From positions 1 through 64,000 of the forward strand of contig NZ_FXAX01000003.1 in assembly GCF_900177805.1 (NCBI RefSeq): a stretch of 64,000 bases of DNA. The letters run 5' to 3'. The stretch's first letter is position 1; every line of letters begins with the position of its first letter. This stretch comes from Fibrobacter sp. UWB13. Its GTDB lineage: Bacteria; Fibrobacterota; Fibrobacteria; Fibrobacterales; Fibrobacteraceae. Positions 8,256 through 16,706 of the stretch are shown here, piece after piece. The notes below the pieces were generated by a model that made no database searches, was not told where the DNA came from, and worked only from the letters and a program-made list of their open reading frames with translations. Position numbers and translations under genes: made by a program.

Positions 8256-9550
8256 AGACTGACCTCCGCTTCGCGGGAACTTTCAAGCGGACGCTCGCGA
8301 GAAGACTGTTCTAAGCGCAAACGTTCATTAAAAACGCGTTCGAGAAGCGCCGCGTTCACAGCCAAAACATCGTCAGAAATTGCGGTCTTCGACTCATTTG
8401 TCAACTTGGAATGCGCATCCAAAATCACCTGCTTATGCACAAGCGGATCTTCAGTCGCGAAAAGCCCCATGCGGAGCACAGGGCCAAGCGGGCGTGCCGC
8501 CGGCGACCAAAGTTTCCGCGCACTTGTCGCACTTCGAGATGCGCGCGTTTCCAGCCAAGACACAGCCGGAATTCGCGCAAGCGCTTCCAAGAAGCTCACG
8601 CCACCATCCCCCTGCACAAGCGCAATTTCGTCATCACCAATGAAGAATCGCCCAAGCGCCTTGCGTTCCAAAAGCCACAAACCCACGCCAGCCGCCAAAC
8701 GAATCAACATTTCAACAGCCGATTTTTCGCGCAAGTTACGAGCAGTTACATCTAGCACGAGAATCGCACCCGCGCCACGTTCCGTTTCAAATTCTTTCGT
8801 GAATGGCTTTCCGTAACGTGCAAAAGCCTTGTGATGCAAATCGCGCAAAGAGTCGCCCTCGCGATATTCGCGCACGCCCACAAAATCCATCCCGCGTGTA
8901 AGACTCGGCATCAGCAGCGGAGCAAATACAACACCGCTTGCACCCGATGTCAAAAACGGGAAAGTCCCCACACGCAACGGTCGCGGGAACACAAGCAATT
9001 CCGCTTTCCCTGCATTCGCCGCATAACGCAAGGCACCATTGATTTCCGGAATAATCACCGCCACTTTTGGGATTTCAAATGCGCCGCGCTTTTTCGTCTG
9101 GATTTTGCAAGTGAGTTTTGCAGTTTCTCCAGCAGCAATCGCCACAAACGAAGACTCTTCGCACTTAAGCGAAGGATCCATGCGGAAACATCCAAGCGAC
9201 ACCGCATTTAGCTTGTCTTCAGCAGTAACGTGCAAGTCAATGGTCGACGTTTTCCCCTCATAAACGTTCCGGACAGAAATGTCACCCGCCTTGAACTTGC
9301 TCTTGCGTGCGGTCATGAAGAGGCATGGTACAAGCGCCAAAAAATACATGAAATCCAAGCCGCAAAACACCCACGCCGCCCAGAATCCAGGCACCGCTCC
9401 CGCAAACATCGAGAACAGCATCAGCGCTGCCGCCGCATGCCCCACCTGCGTAAAGCCTTCTTGCCAAATGTAGTACAAACGCATCAAGAGTCCCTTGCGC
9501 TTGGGACTTCTTGGAATAGCGTTTATAAACCAGCGGAAAAAATGCATCAT
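8252..9550 (-). CDS. DUF58 domain protein
   Basis: A 432-residue membrane-anchored protein of the DUF58 family, which nearly always accompanies MoxR ATPases. Two hydrophobic segments lie near residues 35-80. The DUF58 signature GVREYREGDSLRDLHHKAFARYGKPF is followed by the K-E-F-E strand, and a vWA-like region begins at AILVLDV. Two starts are possible: 9550, or an internal ATG at 9484 with AAGGGA six bases upstream. A dispersed hairpin repeat lies between this gene and moxR. Its role is probably as a scaffold or MoxR client in envelope maintenance; this is inferred from context. Confidence 0.85.
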   Translation of the reverse strand: MMHFFRWFINAIPRSPKRKGLLMRLYYIWQEGFTQVGHAAAALMLFSMFAGAVPGFWAAWVFCGLDFMYFLALVPCLFMTARKSKFKAGDISVRNVYEGKTSTIDLHVTAEDKLNAVSLGCFRMDPSLKCEESSFVAIAAGETAKLTCKIQTKKRGAFEIPKVAVIIPEINGALRYAANAGKAELLVFPRPLRVGTFPFLTSGASGVVFAPLLMPSLTRGMDFVGVREYREGDSLRDLHHKAFARYGKPFTKEFETERGAGAILVLDVTARNLREKSAVEMLIRLAAGVGLWLLERKALGRFFIGDDEIALVQGDGGVSFLEALARIPAVSWLETRASRSATSARKLWSPAARPLGPVLRMGLFATEDPLVHKQVILDAHSKLTNESKTAISDDVLAVNAALLERVFNERLRLEQSSRERPLESSREAEVSL

Positions 9551-9560
9551 AAAAACTTTA

Positions 9561-9592
9561 CTGGATCCTTCCGCCTTTGGCGTCAGGATGAC
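9561..9592. repeat. Dispersed hairpin repeat of the GGATCC...GGATGAC family
   Basis: CTGGATCC, then a GC-rich centre, then TCAGGATGAC, in the gap between moxR and the DUF58 gene. Related copies lie at about 11370-11397, 13004-13034, 24348-24392, 27146-27174, 34891-34917, 41763-41792, 42706-42739 and 53472-53517, and inside hrpA. The centres differ but the flanks are kept. Confidence 0.6.
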
Positions 9593-9600
9593 GAAACGTA

Positions 9601-10512
9601 TTACTTCGGCACTCGCACCTGTTTCAAGATGCCTTCGAGAATTTGTCTGGAGGCGCCGGGAGTGTTCGAATCTTTTGCAAACACACGATGTTCCATCACC
9701 GGGAAGAACACATGCTGGATGTCATCGGGATTCACGAAATCGCGACCCGCGACATACGCGCAAGCTTGCGCCATCTTGATGAGGTTGATTCCCGCACGCG
9801 GGCTTGCCGCCAAGCGCACCGCCGGATTTACACGCGTTGCCTGCACCAGCGAAACCACGTACATTTCAAGAGATTCATCAATGTGAATCTTACGGACATC
9901 GTTCCGCACTGCAATAATTTCATCGGGAGTTGTCACCGCCTTGAGCGTATCAAGCGGTCGTCCATCACGATGCGCACGCAAAATGCCAAGTTCCGTTTCC
10001 GCCGTCGGATACCCAAGGGAAAGGCGCACCAAGAATCTATCCATTTGCGCTTCAGGGAGCGGGAACACGCCATGAAATTCCACAGGATTCTCGGTTGCAA
10101 GCACCATGAAAAGTTTCGGGAGCGCATGGCGTTCACCTTCCAGCGAGACCTGGCGCTCTTCCATCGCCTCCAAAAGCGCACTCTGCGTTCTCGGAGATGC
10201 ACGGTTGATTTCATCCGCCAAAAGCACCTGCGTAAAGACAGGTCCCTTGCGAATTTCAAACTCGCCCGTATTCGCCTTGAACACAGCGCCACCCGTCACA
10301 TCGGCGGGAAGCAAATCCGGAGTAAACTGGATACGCGCAAAATCAGCGCCAATCGCTGCGGCAAGCGCCTTTGCAATCGTCGTCTTGCCCGTCCCCGGCA
10401 CGTCCTCGATAAGCACGTGACCATCGGCAAGGAGCGCCATCACAAGCATTTCAACCTGATCCTGCTTGCCAAGCAGAACACCATTCAAAGCATGAATTAA
10501 ATCTTTAACCAT
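9601..10512 (-). CDS. MoxR-family AAA+ ATPase
   Basis: A 303-residue AAA+ ATPase and first gene of the operon with the DUF58 and transglutaminase genes. Walker A is GTGKTT (residues 40-45), Walker B is VLLADEINRA, then the MoxR segments ALLEAMEERQVSLEG, ATENPVEFHGVFPLPEAQMDRFL and the C-terminal AAA_lid_2-like ASPRAG. MoxR proteins act as chaperones that insert cofactors or mature partner proteins, here presumably the vWA/DUF58 and membrane proteins encoded downstream. TATATTATAAGC lies immediately before the ATG and there is no clear ribosome binding site, so a very short or leaderless transcript is possible. Confidence 0.92.
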   Translation of the reverse strand: MVKDLIHALNGVLLGKQDQVEMLVMALLADGHVLIEDVPGTGKTTIAKALAAAIGADFARIQFTPDLLPADVTGGAVFKANTGEFEIRKGPVFTQVLLADEINRASPRTQSALLEAMEERQVSLEGERHALPKLFMVLATENPVEFHGVFPLPEAQMDRFLVRLSLGYPTAETELGILRAHRDGRPLDTLKAVTTPDEIIAVRNDVRKIHIDESLEMYVVSLVQATRVNPAVRLAASPRAGINLIKMAQACAYVAGRDFVNPDDIQHVFFPVMEHRVFAKDSNTPGASRQILEGILKQVRVPK

Positions 10513-10593
10513 GCTTATAATATATGTTTTTTAGTAGGAAGTAGGCGGCAGGAAGTAGACAGGGACCAGTTATTCAATTTTTGTGAGTAGAAC

Positions 10594-11367
10594 TTAGAGC
10601 TTCGAAGCCCGCATTCTTCGCCAGATTTGGCACAAAACACGCATGCCGTACGTGACTACATTGAGGTTCGATTTTTCATCGGCGTAACGCGTCGGGATTG
10701 GGAGTTCCGCAATCGCGAAACGGCGAGCATCGGCAATCGCAATCAGTTCCAAATCGATATCAAACGACATGCTCAAGCGATTTAAGTCAACCGTTTTCAG
10801 GAATCGCGAAGAATAAACGATAAAACCACTGTGACGGTCCGTAAGTTTCACACGGAAAGCCAAATTTTCAAGTGCCGTCAAAAACGCTCCGCCAACGCGC
10901 TTGTACAAAGGCATGCCACCACGCTTTGCCTCCCCCGCTACCGCATGGCGCGAGCCCTGCAACAAGTCGAGATTGCAGTTTTCTATTTCGGCAAAGAACG
11001 CGCCCAACTTTTCAGCAGGGTATTGATTATCTCCGTGCAAGCAAGCGACAAACGCCGCACCAGAAGCTATTCCTTCCGCAAGGCCCTTTTTGACAACAGC
11101 ACCGTAGCCGCTATTTTGTTCAAACTTAAAATATTGAAAACGCGATTTGAGGTCGCGTGCATTTCCCGCACTTTCCGCATTTTCCGCGCAATTCGACATA
11201 AAGTGTTCATACGCTTGAGCCGTTCCATCACGCGAGCCATCGTCAATCACGAGCACGTGTGCACGCGACAAAACAGATTCATCAATTTTGGAGAGGACTT
11301 CGCCAAGCGTATTTTCTACGTTGTACGCAGGAACGAAAATAAAGTAATCTATCGCAGAACAAGACAT
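10594..11367 (-). CDS. Family 2 glycosyltransferase (dolichyl/polyprenyl-phosphate sugar transferase-like)
   Basis: A 257-residue GT-A fold transferase: IFVPAYNVENTL at the N-terminus, DDGSRDGT for nucleotide-sugar binding, LHGDNQYP in the metal-binding position and TDRHSGF in the acceptor region. No C-terminal membrane helices are evident, so it resembles soluble DPM1/ArnC-core enzymes that load a sugar onto a polyprenyl phosphate. It follows the ArnA-like epimerase gene by 20 bases; a hairpin repeat occupies the junction. The two may modify one sugar pathway for glycan or lipid decoration. Donor and acceptor cannot be read from sequence. Confidence 0.82.
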   Translation of the reverse strand: MSCSAIDYFIFVPAYNVENTLGEVLSKIDESVLSRAHVLVIDDGSRDGTAQAYEHFMSNCAENAESAGNARDLKSRFQYFKFEQNSGYGAVVKKGLAEGIASGAAFVACLHGDNQYPAEKLGAFFAEIENCNLDLLQGSRHAVAGEAKRGGMPLYKRVGGAFLTALENLAFRVKLTDRHSGFIVYSSRFLKTVDLNRLSMSFDIDLELIAIADARRFAIAELPIPTRYADEKSNLNVVTYGMRVLCQIWRRMRASKL

Positions 11368-11387
11368 AACTGGATCCTTCGCGCAGC

Positions 11388-12470
11388 TCAGGATGACGAT
11401 TTAGATCCATAGTGATTTACAAACCACGTCAACGATTCGCGCAGAACGACGTCAATCGGAGTCTTTGCCTTAAAGCCCAGCAAGCGTTCCGCCTTCTCTA
11501 CAGACGGCAAACGGCGCATGGAATCTTCGTAACCTTCGCCGTAATATTCTACGCCAGAAACTACTTCCGGTTCAGGAATTGTATCAACACTTACGCCCTT
11601 GATTTCGGCAAAAATCTTGCGCATTTTATTGGAGAGTTCCGCAATCGTAAGTTCGTTTTCCGGATTCCCGATATTGAAAGCCTGTGACAGCGGCGATTTT
11701 TCCGCGGCATTTCCTGTTGCACTTGTCGAGAGTTCTGCTTCAAACAGCGCGAACATAAAATCGACCGCATCAAATACACTCGTGAAACTGCGCTTTGCAA
11801 CACCGCCATTCACAAGCTTCAGCGGCTCACCGCGCACAAGAGCCGAGGAGAAATTCGCGAGCACTCGCGGAATGCCCGAGCCATCGACGCCCGGCATAAA
11901 GTCCATGTACGGTCCGACAAAGTTGAACGGTCGAACCACCGTCCACTTCAAATTCTTGAGGCCCGCGATATAACGTTCCGTCAAAAGCTTCGCAGTTGCA
12001 TAGCTCCAACGGCTCGCCGTCACCGGTCCAAAAGTCAGCTCGGATTCGTCTTCAATAAGCAATCCCGAATCCGCCGACGTACGCCCGTAAATCTCGGACG
12101 TCGAAAAATGAATCAACCAAGAGCCCGACTTTGCGCAAGCATCAGCCAACGCTGCCGGATGGTCGTAATTGCTGCGGATAACTTCAGGAGCCTCCGCCAT
12201 GTAGCGGCTCGGCGTGCAAATTGCCGCCAAATTCACGACAATCGGGTATTTTGCAATACGTTCAACGACGCTCTTATCGGCGAGGTCAGCGACCATGAAC
12301 ACGCAACGTTCGTCATTCAGTCGGTGCTGAATTCTATAAAAATCCAAATCAACGCCAAAAACGCGCCACTTAGTGCGCGTCAAAATGGCGTCAAGAAGGT
12401 GACAACCAATAAAACCACCGCAACCGACAACGGCTACGGTGATACTTTGATCATTGAATTGAGGAATCAT
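11388..12470 (-). CDS. NAD-dependent epimerase/dehydratase (ArnA dehydrogenase-like)
   Basis: A 360-residue extended short-chain dehydrogenase. The N-terminal Rossmann motif is VVGCGGFIGCHL, then VVNLAAICTPSRYM, the catalytic Ser region HFSTSEIYG and YATAK with the catalytic Tyr-Lys pair. The arrangement is closest to the C-terminal UDP-glucuronate decarboxylase domain of ArnA and related UDP-xylose synthases; no transformylase domain is fused. The stop codon is formed by the start of a dispersed repeat (GTCATCCTGA), so the final Ser residues are repeat-encoded. The ATG overlaps the upstream lipoprotein stop by 4 bases. The precise sugar nucleotide is unknown. Confidence 0.82.
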   Translation of the reverse strand: MIPQFNDQSITVAVVGCGGFIGCHLLDAILTRTKWRVFGVDLDFYRIQHRLNDERCVFMVADLADKSVVERIAKYPIVVNLAAICTPSRYMAEAPEVIRSNYDHPAALADACAKSGSWLIHFSTSEIYGRTSADSGLLIEDESELTFGPVTASRWSYATAKLLTERYIAGLKNLKWTVVRPFNFVGPYMDFMPGVDGSGIPRVLANFSSALVRGEPLKLVNGGVAKRSFTSVFDAVDFMFALFEAELSTSATGNAAEKSPLSQAFNIGNPENELTIAELSNKMRKIFAEIKGVSVDTIPEPEVVSGVEYYGEGYEDSMRRLPSVEKAERLLGFKAKTPIDVVLRESLTWFVNHYGSKSSS

Positions 12471-12907
12471 TCCTTGACAATGAAGAGACCGGAGTTGTTG
12501 CCCTTATTCTGCTTGTTGTACGGAGCAACGCGAATAGCGCCAGTCATAGTAGCTTCAACAGATTCAGCATCGAGCTTGACCTTTGCCGTATAGCAGGTCT
12601 TGCCATCTGCAGATCCATTCAAGTCATAAGGTTCATCGAGCAAATCAATGCCCTGATCGCTAGCATTCTTCTTGAAGATGATGCGGTAGCCATTGTCTTC
12701 AACAGCAACACCGAAAATAACATCAATCGTTTCGCCAATCTTGAACGTTTCACCACCAGCCGGGTAAACAACCTTGACACCAGTTGCTTCGCTTACAGAG
12801 CAATCATAAGTCGGAGTGGACGGAGCTGCAGACGGAGAATCGTCATCACCACCGCAAGCAAAGAAAGCAAGGGAGCTAGCCAAAATCAAAGCATGGGAAA
12901 ACTTCAT
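12467..12907 (-). CDS. Small lipoprotein with a Kre9/KNH-like beta domain
   Basis: A 146-residue protein with lipobox FFAC (acylated Cys at about 18) then GGDDDS, an acidic stretch common after lipoprotein sites. The mature part has VVYPAGGETFKIGETIDVIF, similar to the YPNGGETW start of Ser-Thr-rich GPI-anchored/KNH-type Ig-like modules found in secreted bacterial proteins. The start is marked by AGAGGATTTT before ATG. It is translationally coupled to the downstream epimerase gene by a 4-base overlap, an unexpected pairing of an envelope lipoprotein with a cytoplasmic sugar enzyme. Function unknown. Confidence 0.75.
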   Translation of the reverse strand: MKFSHALILASSLAFFACGGDDDSPSAAPSTPTYDCSVSEATGVKVVYPAGGETFKIGETIDVIFGVAVEDNGYRIIFKKNASDQGIDLLDEPYDLNGSADGKTCYTAKVKLDAESVEATMTGAIRVAPYNKQNKGNNSGLFIVKE

Positions 12908-13038
12908 AAAATCCTCTTCTCAAGTTTTTAAGTTTAATGGTAACAATATACAAATTTACACGCCCAATGCAATTAATCTATATCACATAGGCGAAAAAAC
13001 TGCTCTGGATCCCGTCGCGACGCTCCAGGATGACAAGC

Positions 13039-13749
13039 CTAATCTTTCAGCAGTTCCGGGTGTTTTTCGGAGATGCGGCGGGCAAGGTACACAAACGGAG
13101 TATCCATAAGCGTCGTAATGACAAAGATGCCGTAGCCGAACACGAGAATTTCGCCAATGGTATTCCACGGGAAAACGCCCGCAAACGCAAGCAAATTGAA
13201 CACGAACACATTCATGAGCTGGCTTACAAGAGTCGAACCATTGTTACGGACCCACAAGTAACCCTTCTTATCCTTGAATCTTTTCTCGGTCCACTTCCAC
13301 CAGGCGTGATACGCCCAGACGTCGAACATTTCGCAAATGGCGTAGGCAAACAAGCTCGCGAGCATCACGCGGGGCGTATTCGAGAACACCGTACGGATCG
13401 GTTCTGCCATCGTATCGCCTGCAGCCGGGATGTACAAGAACCAGCTCTGCGAAATGAGAATAAACGTCACATTCGCGATGATGCCGATTTTCACGCAGCG
13501 GCTCGCCTCTTTTTTACCAAAGATTTCGCTCATCATGTCGGTCGCCAAGAATGACGATGCGAAAATGACGTTACCGAGCGTCGTGTCAAGCCCAAAGGCG
13601 TGCACGAGAATCAAGACTTCGATATTTGCGGCAATCGTTGCAATGACGGTCCAAGCGAAAATGCCCTGCTTACCGAAAAAACGGAAAAAAGCAACCAAGC
13701 CTCCAAAGAACACGAAAATGGAGGCTATCATAAGGAGTTCGTTTTGCAC
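13039..13749 (-). CDS. yhhQ: Queuosine precursor transporter (YhhQ family)
   Basis: A 236-residue integral membrane protein of the YhhQ/VUT family that imports preQ0 or preQ1. Six or so hydrophobic segments are visible. Family landmarks are FASSFLATDMMSEIFGKKEA, the LASLFAYAICEMFDVWAYHAWW stretch and RNNGSTLVSQLMNVFVF. Translation begins at a GTG with AGGAG nine bases upstream, the ribosome binding site being built from the last codons of queF two bases before. Pairing with queF under one preQ1-type riboswitch supports preQ0/preQ1 uptake. A dispersed hairpin repeat follows the gene. Confidence 0.9.
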   Translation of the reverse strand: MQNELLMIASIFVFFGGLVAFFRFFGKQGIFAWTVIATIAANIEVLILVHAFGLDTTLGNVIFASSFLATDMMSEIFGKKEASRCVKIGIIANVTFILISQSWFLYIPAAGDTMAEPIRTVFSNTPRVMLASLFAYAICEMFDVWAYHAWWKWTEKRFKDKKGYLWVRNNGSTLVSQLMNVFVFNLLAFAGVFPWNTIGEILVFGYGIFVITTLMDTPFVYLARRISEKHPELLKD

Positions 13750-13751
13750 GA

Positions 13752-14228
13752 TTACTTTCTCCTATCGATAGCGGCGAAGAGGCGCGTCTTGGCGATAGCT
13801 TCGAATTCAGTACCCGGCTTGCCGTAGTTTGCGAACGGGTAAAGCGAAATGCCACCGCGCGGCATAAAGATGCCTTCGACTTCAATGTACTTCGGGTCGA
13901 GCAATTTCACCAAGTCCTTCATGATGATGTTCACGCAGTCTTCGTGGAAATCCCCGTGGTTGCGGAAAGAGAACATGTAAAGCTTGAGCGACTTGGATTC
14001 CACCAAATACTGGTCCGGAATGTAGTTGATCTTGATTTCGGCAAAGTCCGGCTGACCGGTTTTCGGGCAAAGGCTCGTGAATTCCGGGCAGTTGAACGTG
14101 ACCATGTAATCGTTACCCGGATGCTTGTTCGGGAACTTTTCGAGCACTTCGGGGCTGTAAGTGGTCTTGTACTGTGTCTTGTTGTTGCCGAGCAGCGTAA
14201 CGCCTTCGAGTTCAGCTTCTGAACGCAT
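13752..14228 (-). CDS. queF: NADPH-dependent 7-cyano-7-deazaguanine reductase
   Basis: QueF reduces preQ0 to preQ1 in queuosine biosynthesis. The 158-residue length fits the short type I (YkvM-like) class with one tunnel-fold domain. The nucleophile is Cys54 in [13 protein letters not shown] and the proton-handling Asp is Asp61, both as in the Bacillus enzyme within one residue. The QueF signature appears as [20 protein letters not shown], followed by [14 protein letters not shown]. The gene is directly preceded by a riboswitch-like leader overlapping its ribosome binding site and followed two bases later by the precursor transporter gene. No other queuosine gene is in the window. Confidence 0.95.
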   Translation of the reverse strand: MRSEAELEGVTLLGNNKTQYKTTYSPEVLEKFPNKHPGNDYMVTFNCPEFTSLCPKTGQPDFAEIKINYIPDQYLVESKSLKLYMFSFRNHGDFHEDCVNIIMKDLVKLLDPKYIEVEGIFMPRGGISLYPFANYGKPGTEFEAIAKTRLFAAIDRRK

Positions 14229-14233
14229 AAAGT

Positions 14234-14276
14234 CTCCTAGTTTTGTTTTAAGTCAGGATGGGTTTCGAACTGACAG
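14234..14276 (-). promoter_or_regulatory. preQ1-I-type riboswitch upstream of queF
   Basis: On the minus strand GTCAG and CTGAC form a 5-bp stem closing a loop TTCGAAACCCATC. An A-rich tail TTAAAACAAAAC then leads into CTAGGAG, the ribosome binding site of queF. Stem, UUCG/ACCC loop and A-rich tail match the preQ1-I H-type pseudoknot layout (closest to the Thermoanaerobacter type). Because the tail ends in the ribosome binding site, ligand binding should block translation of queF and, through coupling, the transporter. Confidence 0.82.
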
Positions 14277-14319
14277 ATTTGAACGCAAAGATAGAAAATT
14301 TCGCACTTCAAAAAAAGGA

Positions 14320-16545
14320 CTATTCTTCGGATTCATCCTCAGTCTTTACGCAGCGAACAGAAAATCCACGTTCCTTTTCGTTATAAACGCTAGCTGTCAT
14401 TGACATATAATCTCTTCGATAATCAAAGAAGACATAAACCGCTAAATTAAATTCTTTACCTTCCTCGGCAGACCAGAAGTTCGCAAACAAACCGTCATCA
14501 TCAAATTCCGTTTGACTGAAATCCGCATGAGCATCGGCATATCTTCCATAATAGGCGCCCACCGGAATTACAGAAAATCCATAGGGATCTGTCGACGGCT
14601 TATAGCTTGAAGCTTTCCAACCCTTAGATGACATCAAAAGTCCCGAAGAACCGTCAACCTTTTTTACATAATCTGCTAAAGTACGCCATTCAGTAGAATC
14701 AGGGATATGCCAACCATCTGGGCAAATTCCCTGATGCGGATATTGAATATCTTTATCATACCAACTGAGTCTATACTTCGTAGAGATATTCATCGCAGCG
14801 GTCCACGAATAAAGCCTACCTCCAACATCGCAGTTTTTATCTTCTTCCTGATAGCACTTGGCATTACCGACCAAATTATAATTATCCTTATCGTAATAGT
14901 TCAGATTTTCAGCCATCCAAGTCTGAGTACCAATAACGACCGTCTTATATTCCTTACCATCACGGGTATCCTTTAACTTGCCGTAATCCACTTCATCATT
15001 CATGTAGTATTCTTTCGGATGGTCGTAAGTCGTTGCTGGGCGCCAATATCCATTACCCCCATCGCAGATATAAATTTCATTGCGCGGGGTCGTCATAAAC
15101 TCTCCAGCCCTCTTGGCAGTACAAGCTCTTTCATAAAGTTTTTCAGTGGAGAACATCATTCGCCATACATTATCTTCACAGACATAGTATTCACCGAGAT
15201 TCTTGCTATTACCATTTTTCAGCTGAACATAATCACCATCATTTTCATCCGTGCACGCGCCGAAGCCATATGCTTCACCAACAAACAAGCTTACATACTT
15301 TTCGAATGCCGGTACTTGAGGATTGAATTCTTCGAGCATCTGGCGAATGCCGACCATCCCATACGAATAGGACATAATCCAGTCTGCCATAGAAACTCGC
15401 ATTTTTTCACTGTTGTCCCAAGTGCCATCTTCTTCAATATTATTAGCAATGCTCGTAAGACGACTCAACAAATCCGTTTCTTCCAAATCTCCCTGCAAAA
15501 GAATCGATGCGGCAAGCAATTTAGCATCGTCCGATGTTTTACCAAAAATCGTCAAATCCTCAAAAGGATGGTTAGCACCACCAAAACCAAAAGCCTTCAT
15601 GATTTCCTGTTCAGCGGCAGCCTTTGCCGCAGGAACATTTTTATACTCGCCACTCTTGGTAAAAAGATAGACCACACGCTTATAAGCCAAATGCATCAGC
15701 ACATTGATGTTTACGCTTTCTCGATCTTTCAAGTCAACAATACCACGCAAAGTCACCGGCGATGTTGAATTTTTGAACAAGTTTTCATTATAGTAATTGC
15801 CATTGACTTGTAACTGAGCATATTGACTAGACAACGTAACCTTTGGAGAGGTATAGCCCCCCTGTTTACCAGTCACTTCCCATTCAAAGTTCGTTCCGGT
15901 TAAATCAAGCTCACCATCAAGTTCAGACAATTTAACGGTACTTCCCACCGCAAAAGGTCCCTTTTCAGCAACCCCCTTAAAGGATTTCTTATTAATTGCA
16001 ATCGTCTTTACATTTTCTCCAGAACCAACAACACTAGAACTCGATTCAGGTGTGACACTAGAACTTGATTTTTGTGAGCTACTGGACTTATCGCGAGAAT
16101 CAGAAGAAACTGCCTTAGACGACGAGGATTTTTTGTCGCCTGAATCAGACGAAGTTATCTTCGATGACGAAGAACTGTTCTTAGAAGAAGAGGATTTATC
16201 CTTAGACCCAGCCGATTCTTCCTTAGACGAAGAGGAGCTATTCTTCGAATCGGAGGATTTCTTTGAAGACGAAGAAGTCTTTTCATCACTAGAACTAGAT
16301 AATTTCTCAACCTTTTCCCACTTTTTATCTAGGCAACGATAGTCTATTTCTTCATCCTCAACAAAAATGACAGTGCCATCCCTATCGGATGTACACTTAC
16401 CTAAGTCAAAAATAGACTCCACACTTGATCCGTCCGCAGGAACATTATTGGATACGGAAGAAGGTTCAGACGGGGAATCTTCACCGCAGCCCACTAAAAG
16501 TAATGCCGAGATAAACGGAAGCAATGCAAGTCTATTCTTTTTCAT
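14320..16545 (-). CDS. FISUMP-domain lipoprotein with Ser-rich linker
   Basis: A 741-residue lipoprotein counted from the ATG at 16545, chosen because AGGGA precedes it and the signal (ALLLVGC, then GEDSPSEP) starts there; an ATG 24 bases earlier has no such support. A long Ser/Lys/Asp-rich region (about 90-170) is followed by a poorly characterised middle. The C-terminal 190 residues form a Fibrobacter major paralogous (FISUMP, Fib_succ_major) domain: DGKEYKTVVIGTQTWMAENL, GRLYSWTAAM, CPDGWHIPDSTEW and RGFSVRCVK. FISUMP proteins are abundant envelope proteins of this genus with no proven function; the fold resembles C-type-lectin-like domains. It is likely surface-exposed. Confidence 0.87.
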   Translation of the reverse strand: MKKNRLALLPFISALLLVGCGEDSPSEPSSVSNNVPADGSSVESIFDLGKCTSDRDGTVIFVEDEEIDYRCLDKKWEKVEKLSSSSDEKTSSSSKKSSDSKNSSSSSKEESAGSKDKSSSSKNSSSSSKITSSDSGDKKSSSSKAVSSDSRDKSSSSQKSSSSVTPESSSSVVGSGENVKTIAINKKSFKGVAEKGPFAVGSTVKLSELDGELDLTGTNFEWEVTGKQGGYTSPKVTLSSQYAQLQVNGNYYNENLFKNSTSPVTLRGIVDLKDRESVNINVLMHLAYKRVVYLFTKSGEYKNVPAAKAAAEQEIMKAFGFGGANHPFEDLTIFGKTSDDAKLLAASILLQGDLEETDLLSRLTSIANNIEEDGTWDNSEKMRVSMADWIMSYSYGMVGIRQMLEEFNPQVPAFEKYVSLFVGEAYGFGACTDENDGDYVQLKNGNSKNLGEYYVCEDNVWRMMFSTEKLYERACTAKRAGEFMTTPRNEIYICDGGNGYWRPATTYDHPKEYYMNDEVDYGKLKDTRDGKEYKTVVIGTQTWMAENLNYYDKDNYNLVGNAKCYQEEDKNCDVGGRLYSWTAAMNISTKYRLSWYDKDIQYPHQGICPDGWHIPDSTEWRTLADYVKKVDGSSGLLMSSKGWKASSYKPSTDPYGFSVIPVGAYYGRYADAHADFSQTEFDDDGLFANFWSAEEGKEFNLAVYVFFDYRRDYMSMTASVYNEKERGFSVRCVKTEDESEE

Positions 16546-16706
16546 ATTATCCCTAAATTGAGTATACAAAGCAATGTATATTTACGTGGATTTATGCAAT
16601 AATAGATATTTTGTCAATGAAAGATTTCTAGATAAGAGTAATTTTCCTACGTTTTCGAGGTAGTTTTATTATTACATGCTGTAGCCATCAAATTTCAGGG
16701 GTCGCA

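Noticed and set aside
14251-14276. tRNA-like T-loop (GGTTTCGAAC)
   Set aside because: No acceptor, D-arm or anticodon arm could be assembled; the bases belong to the preQ1-type leader read on the minus strand.
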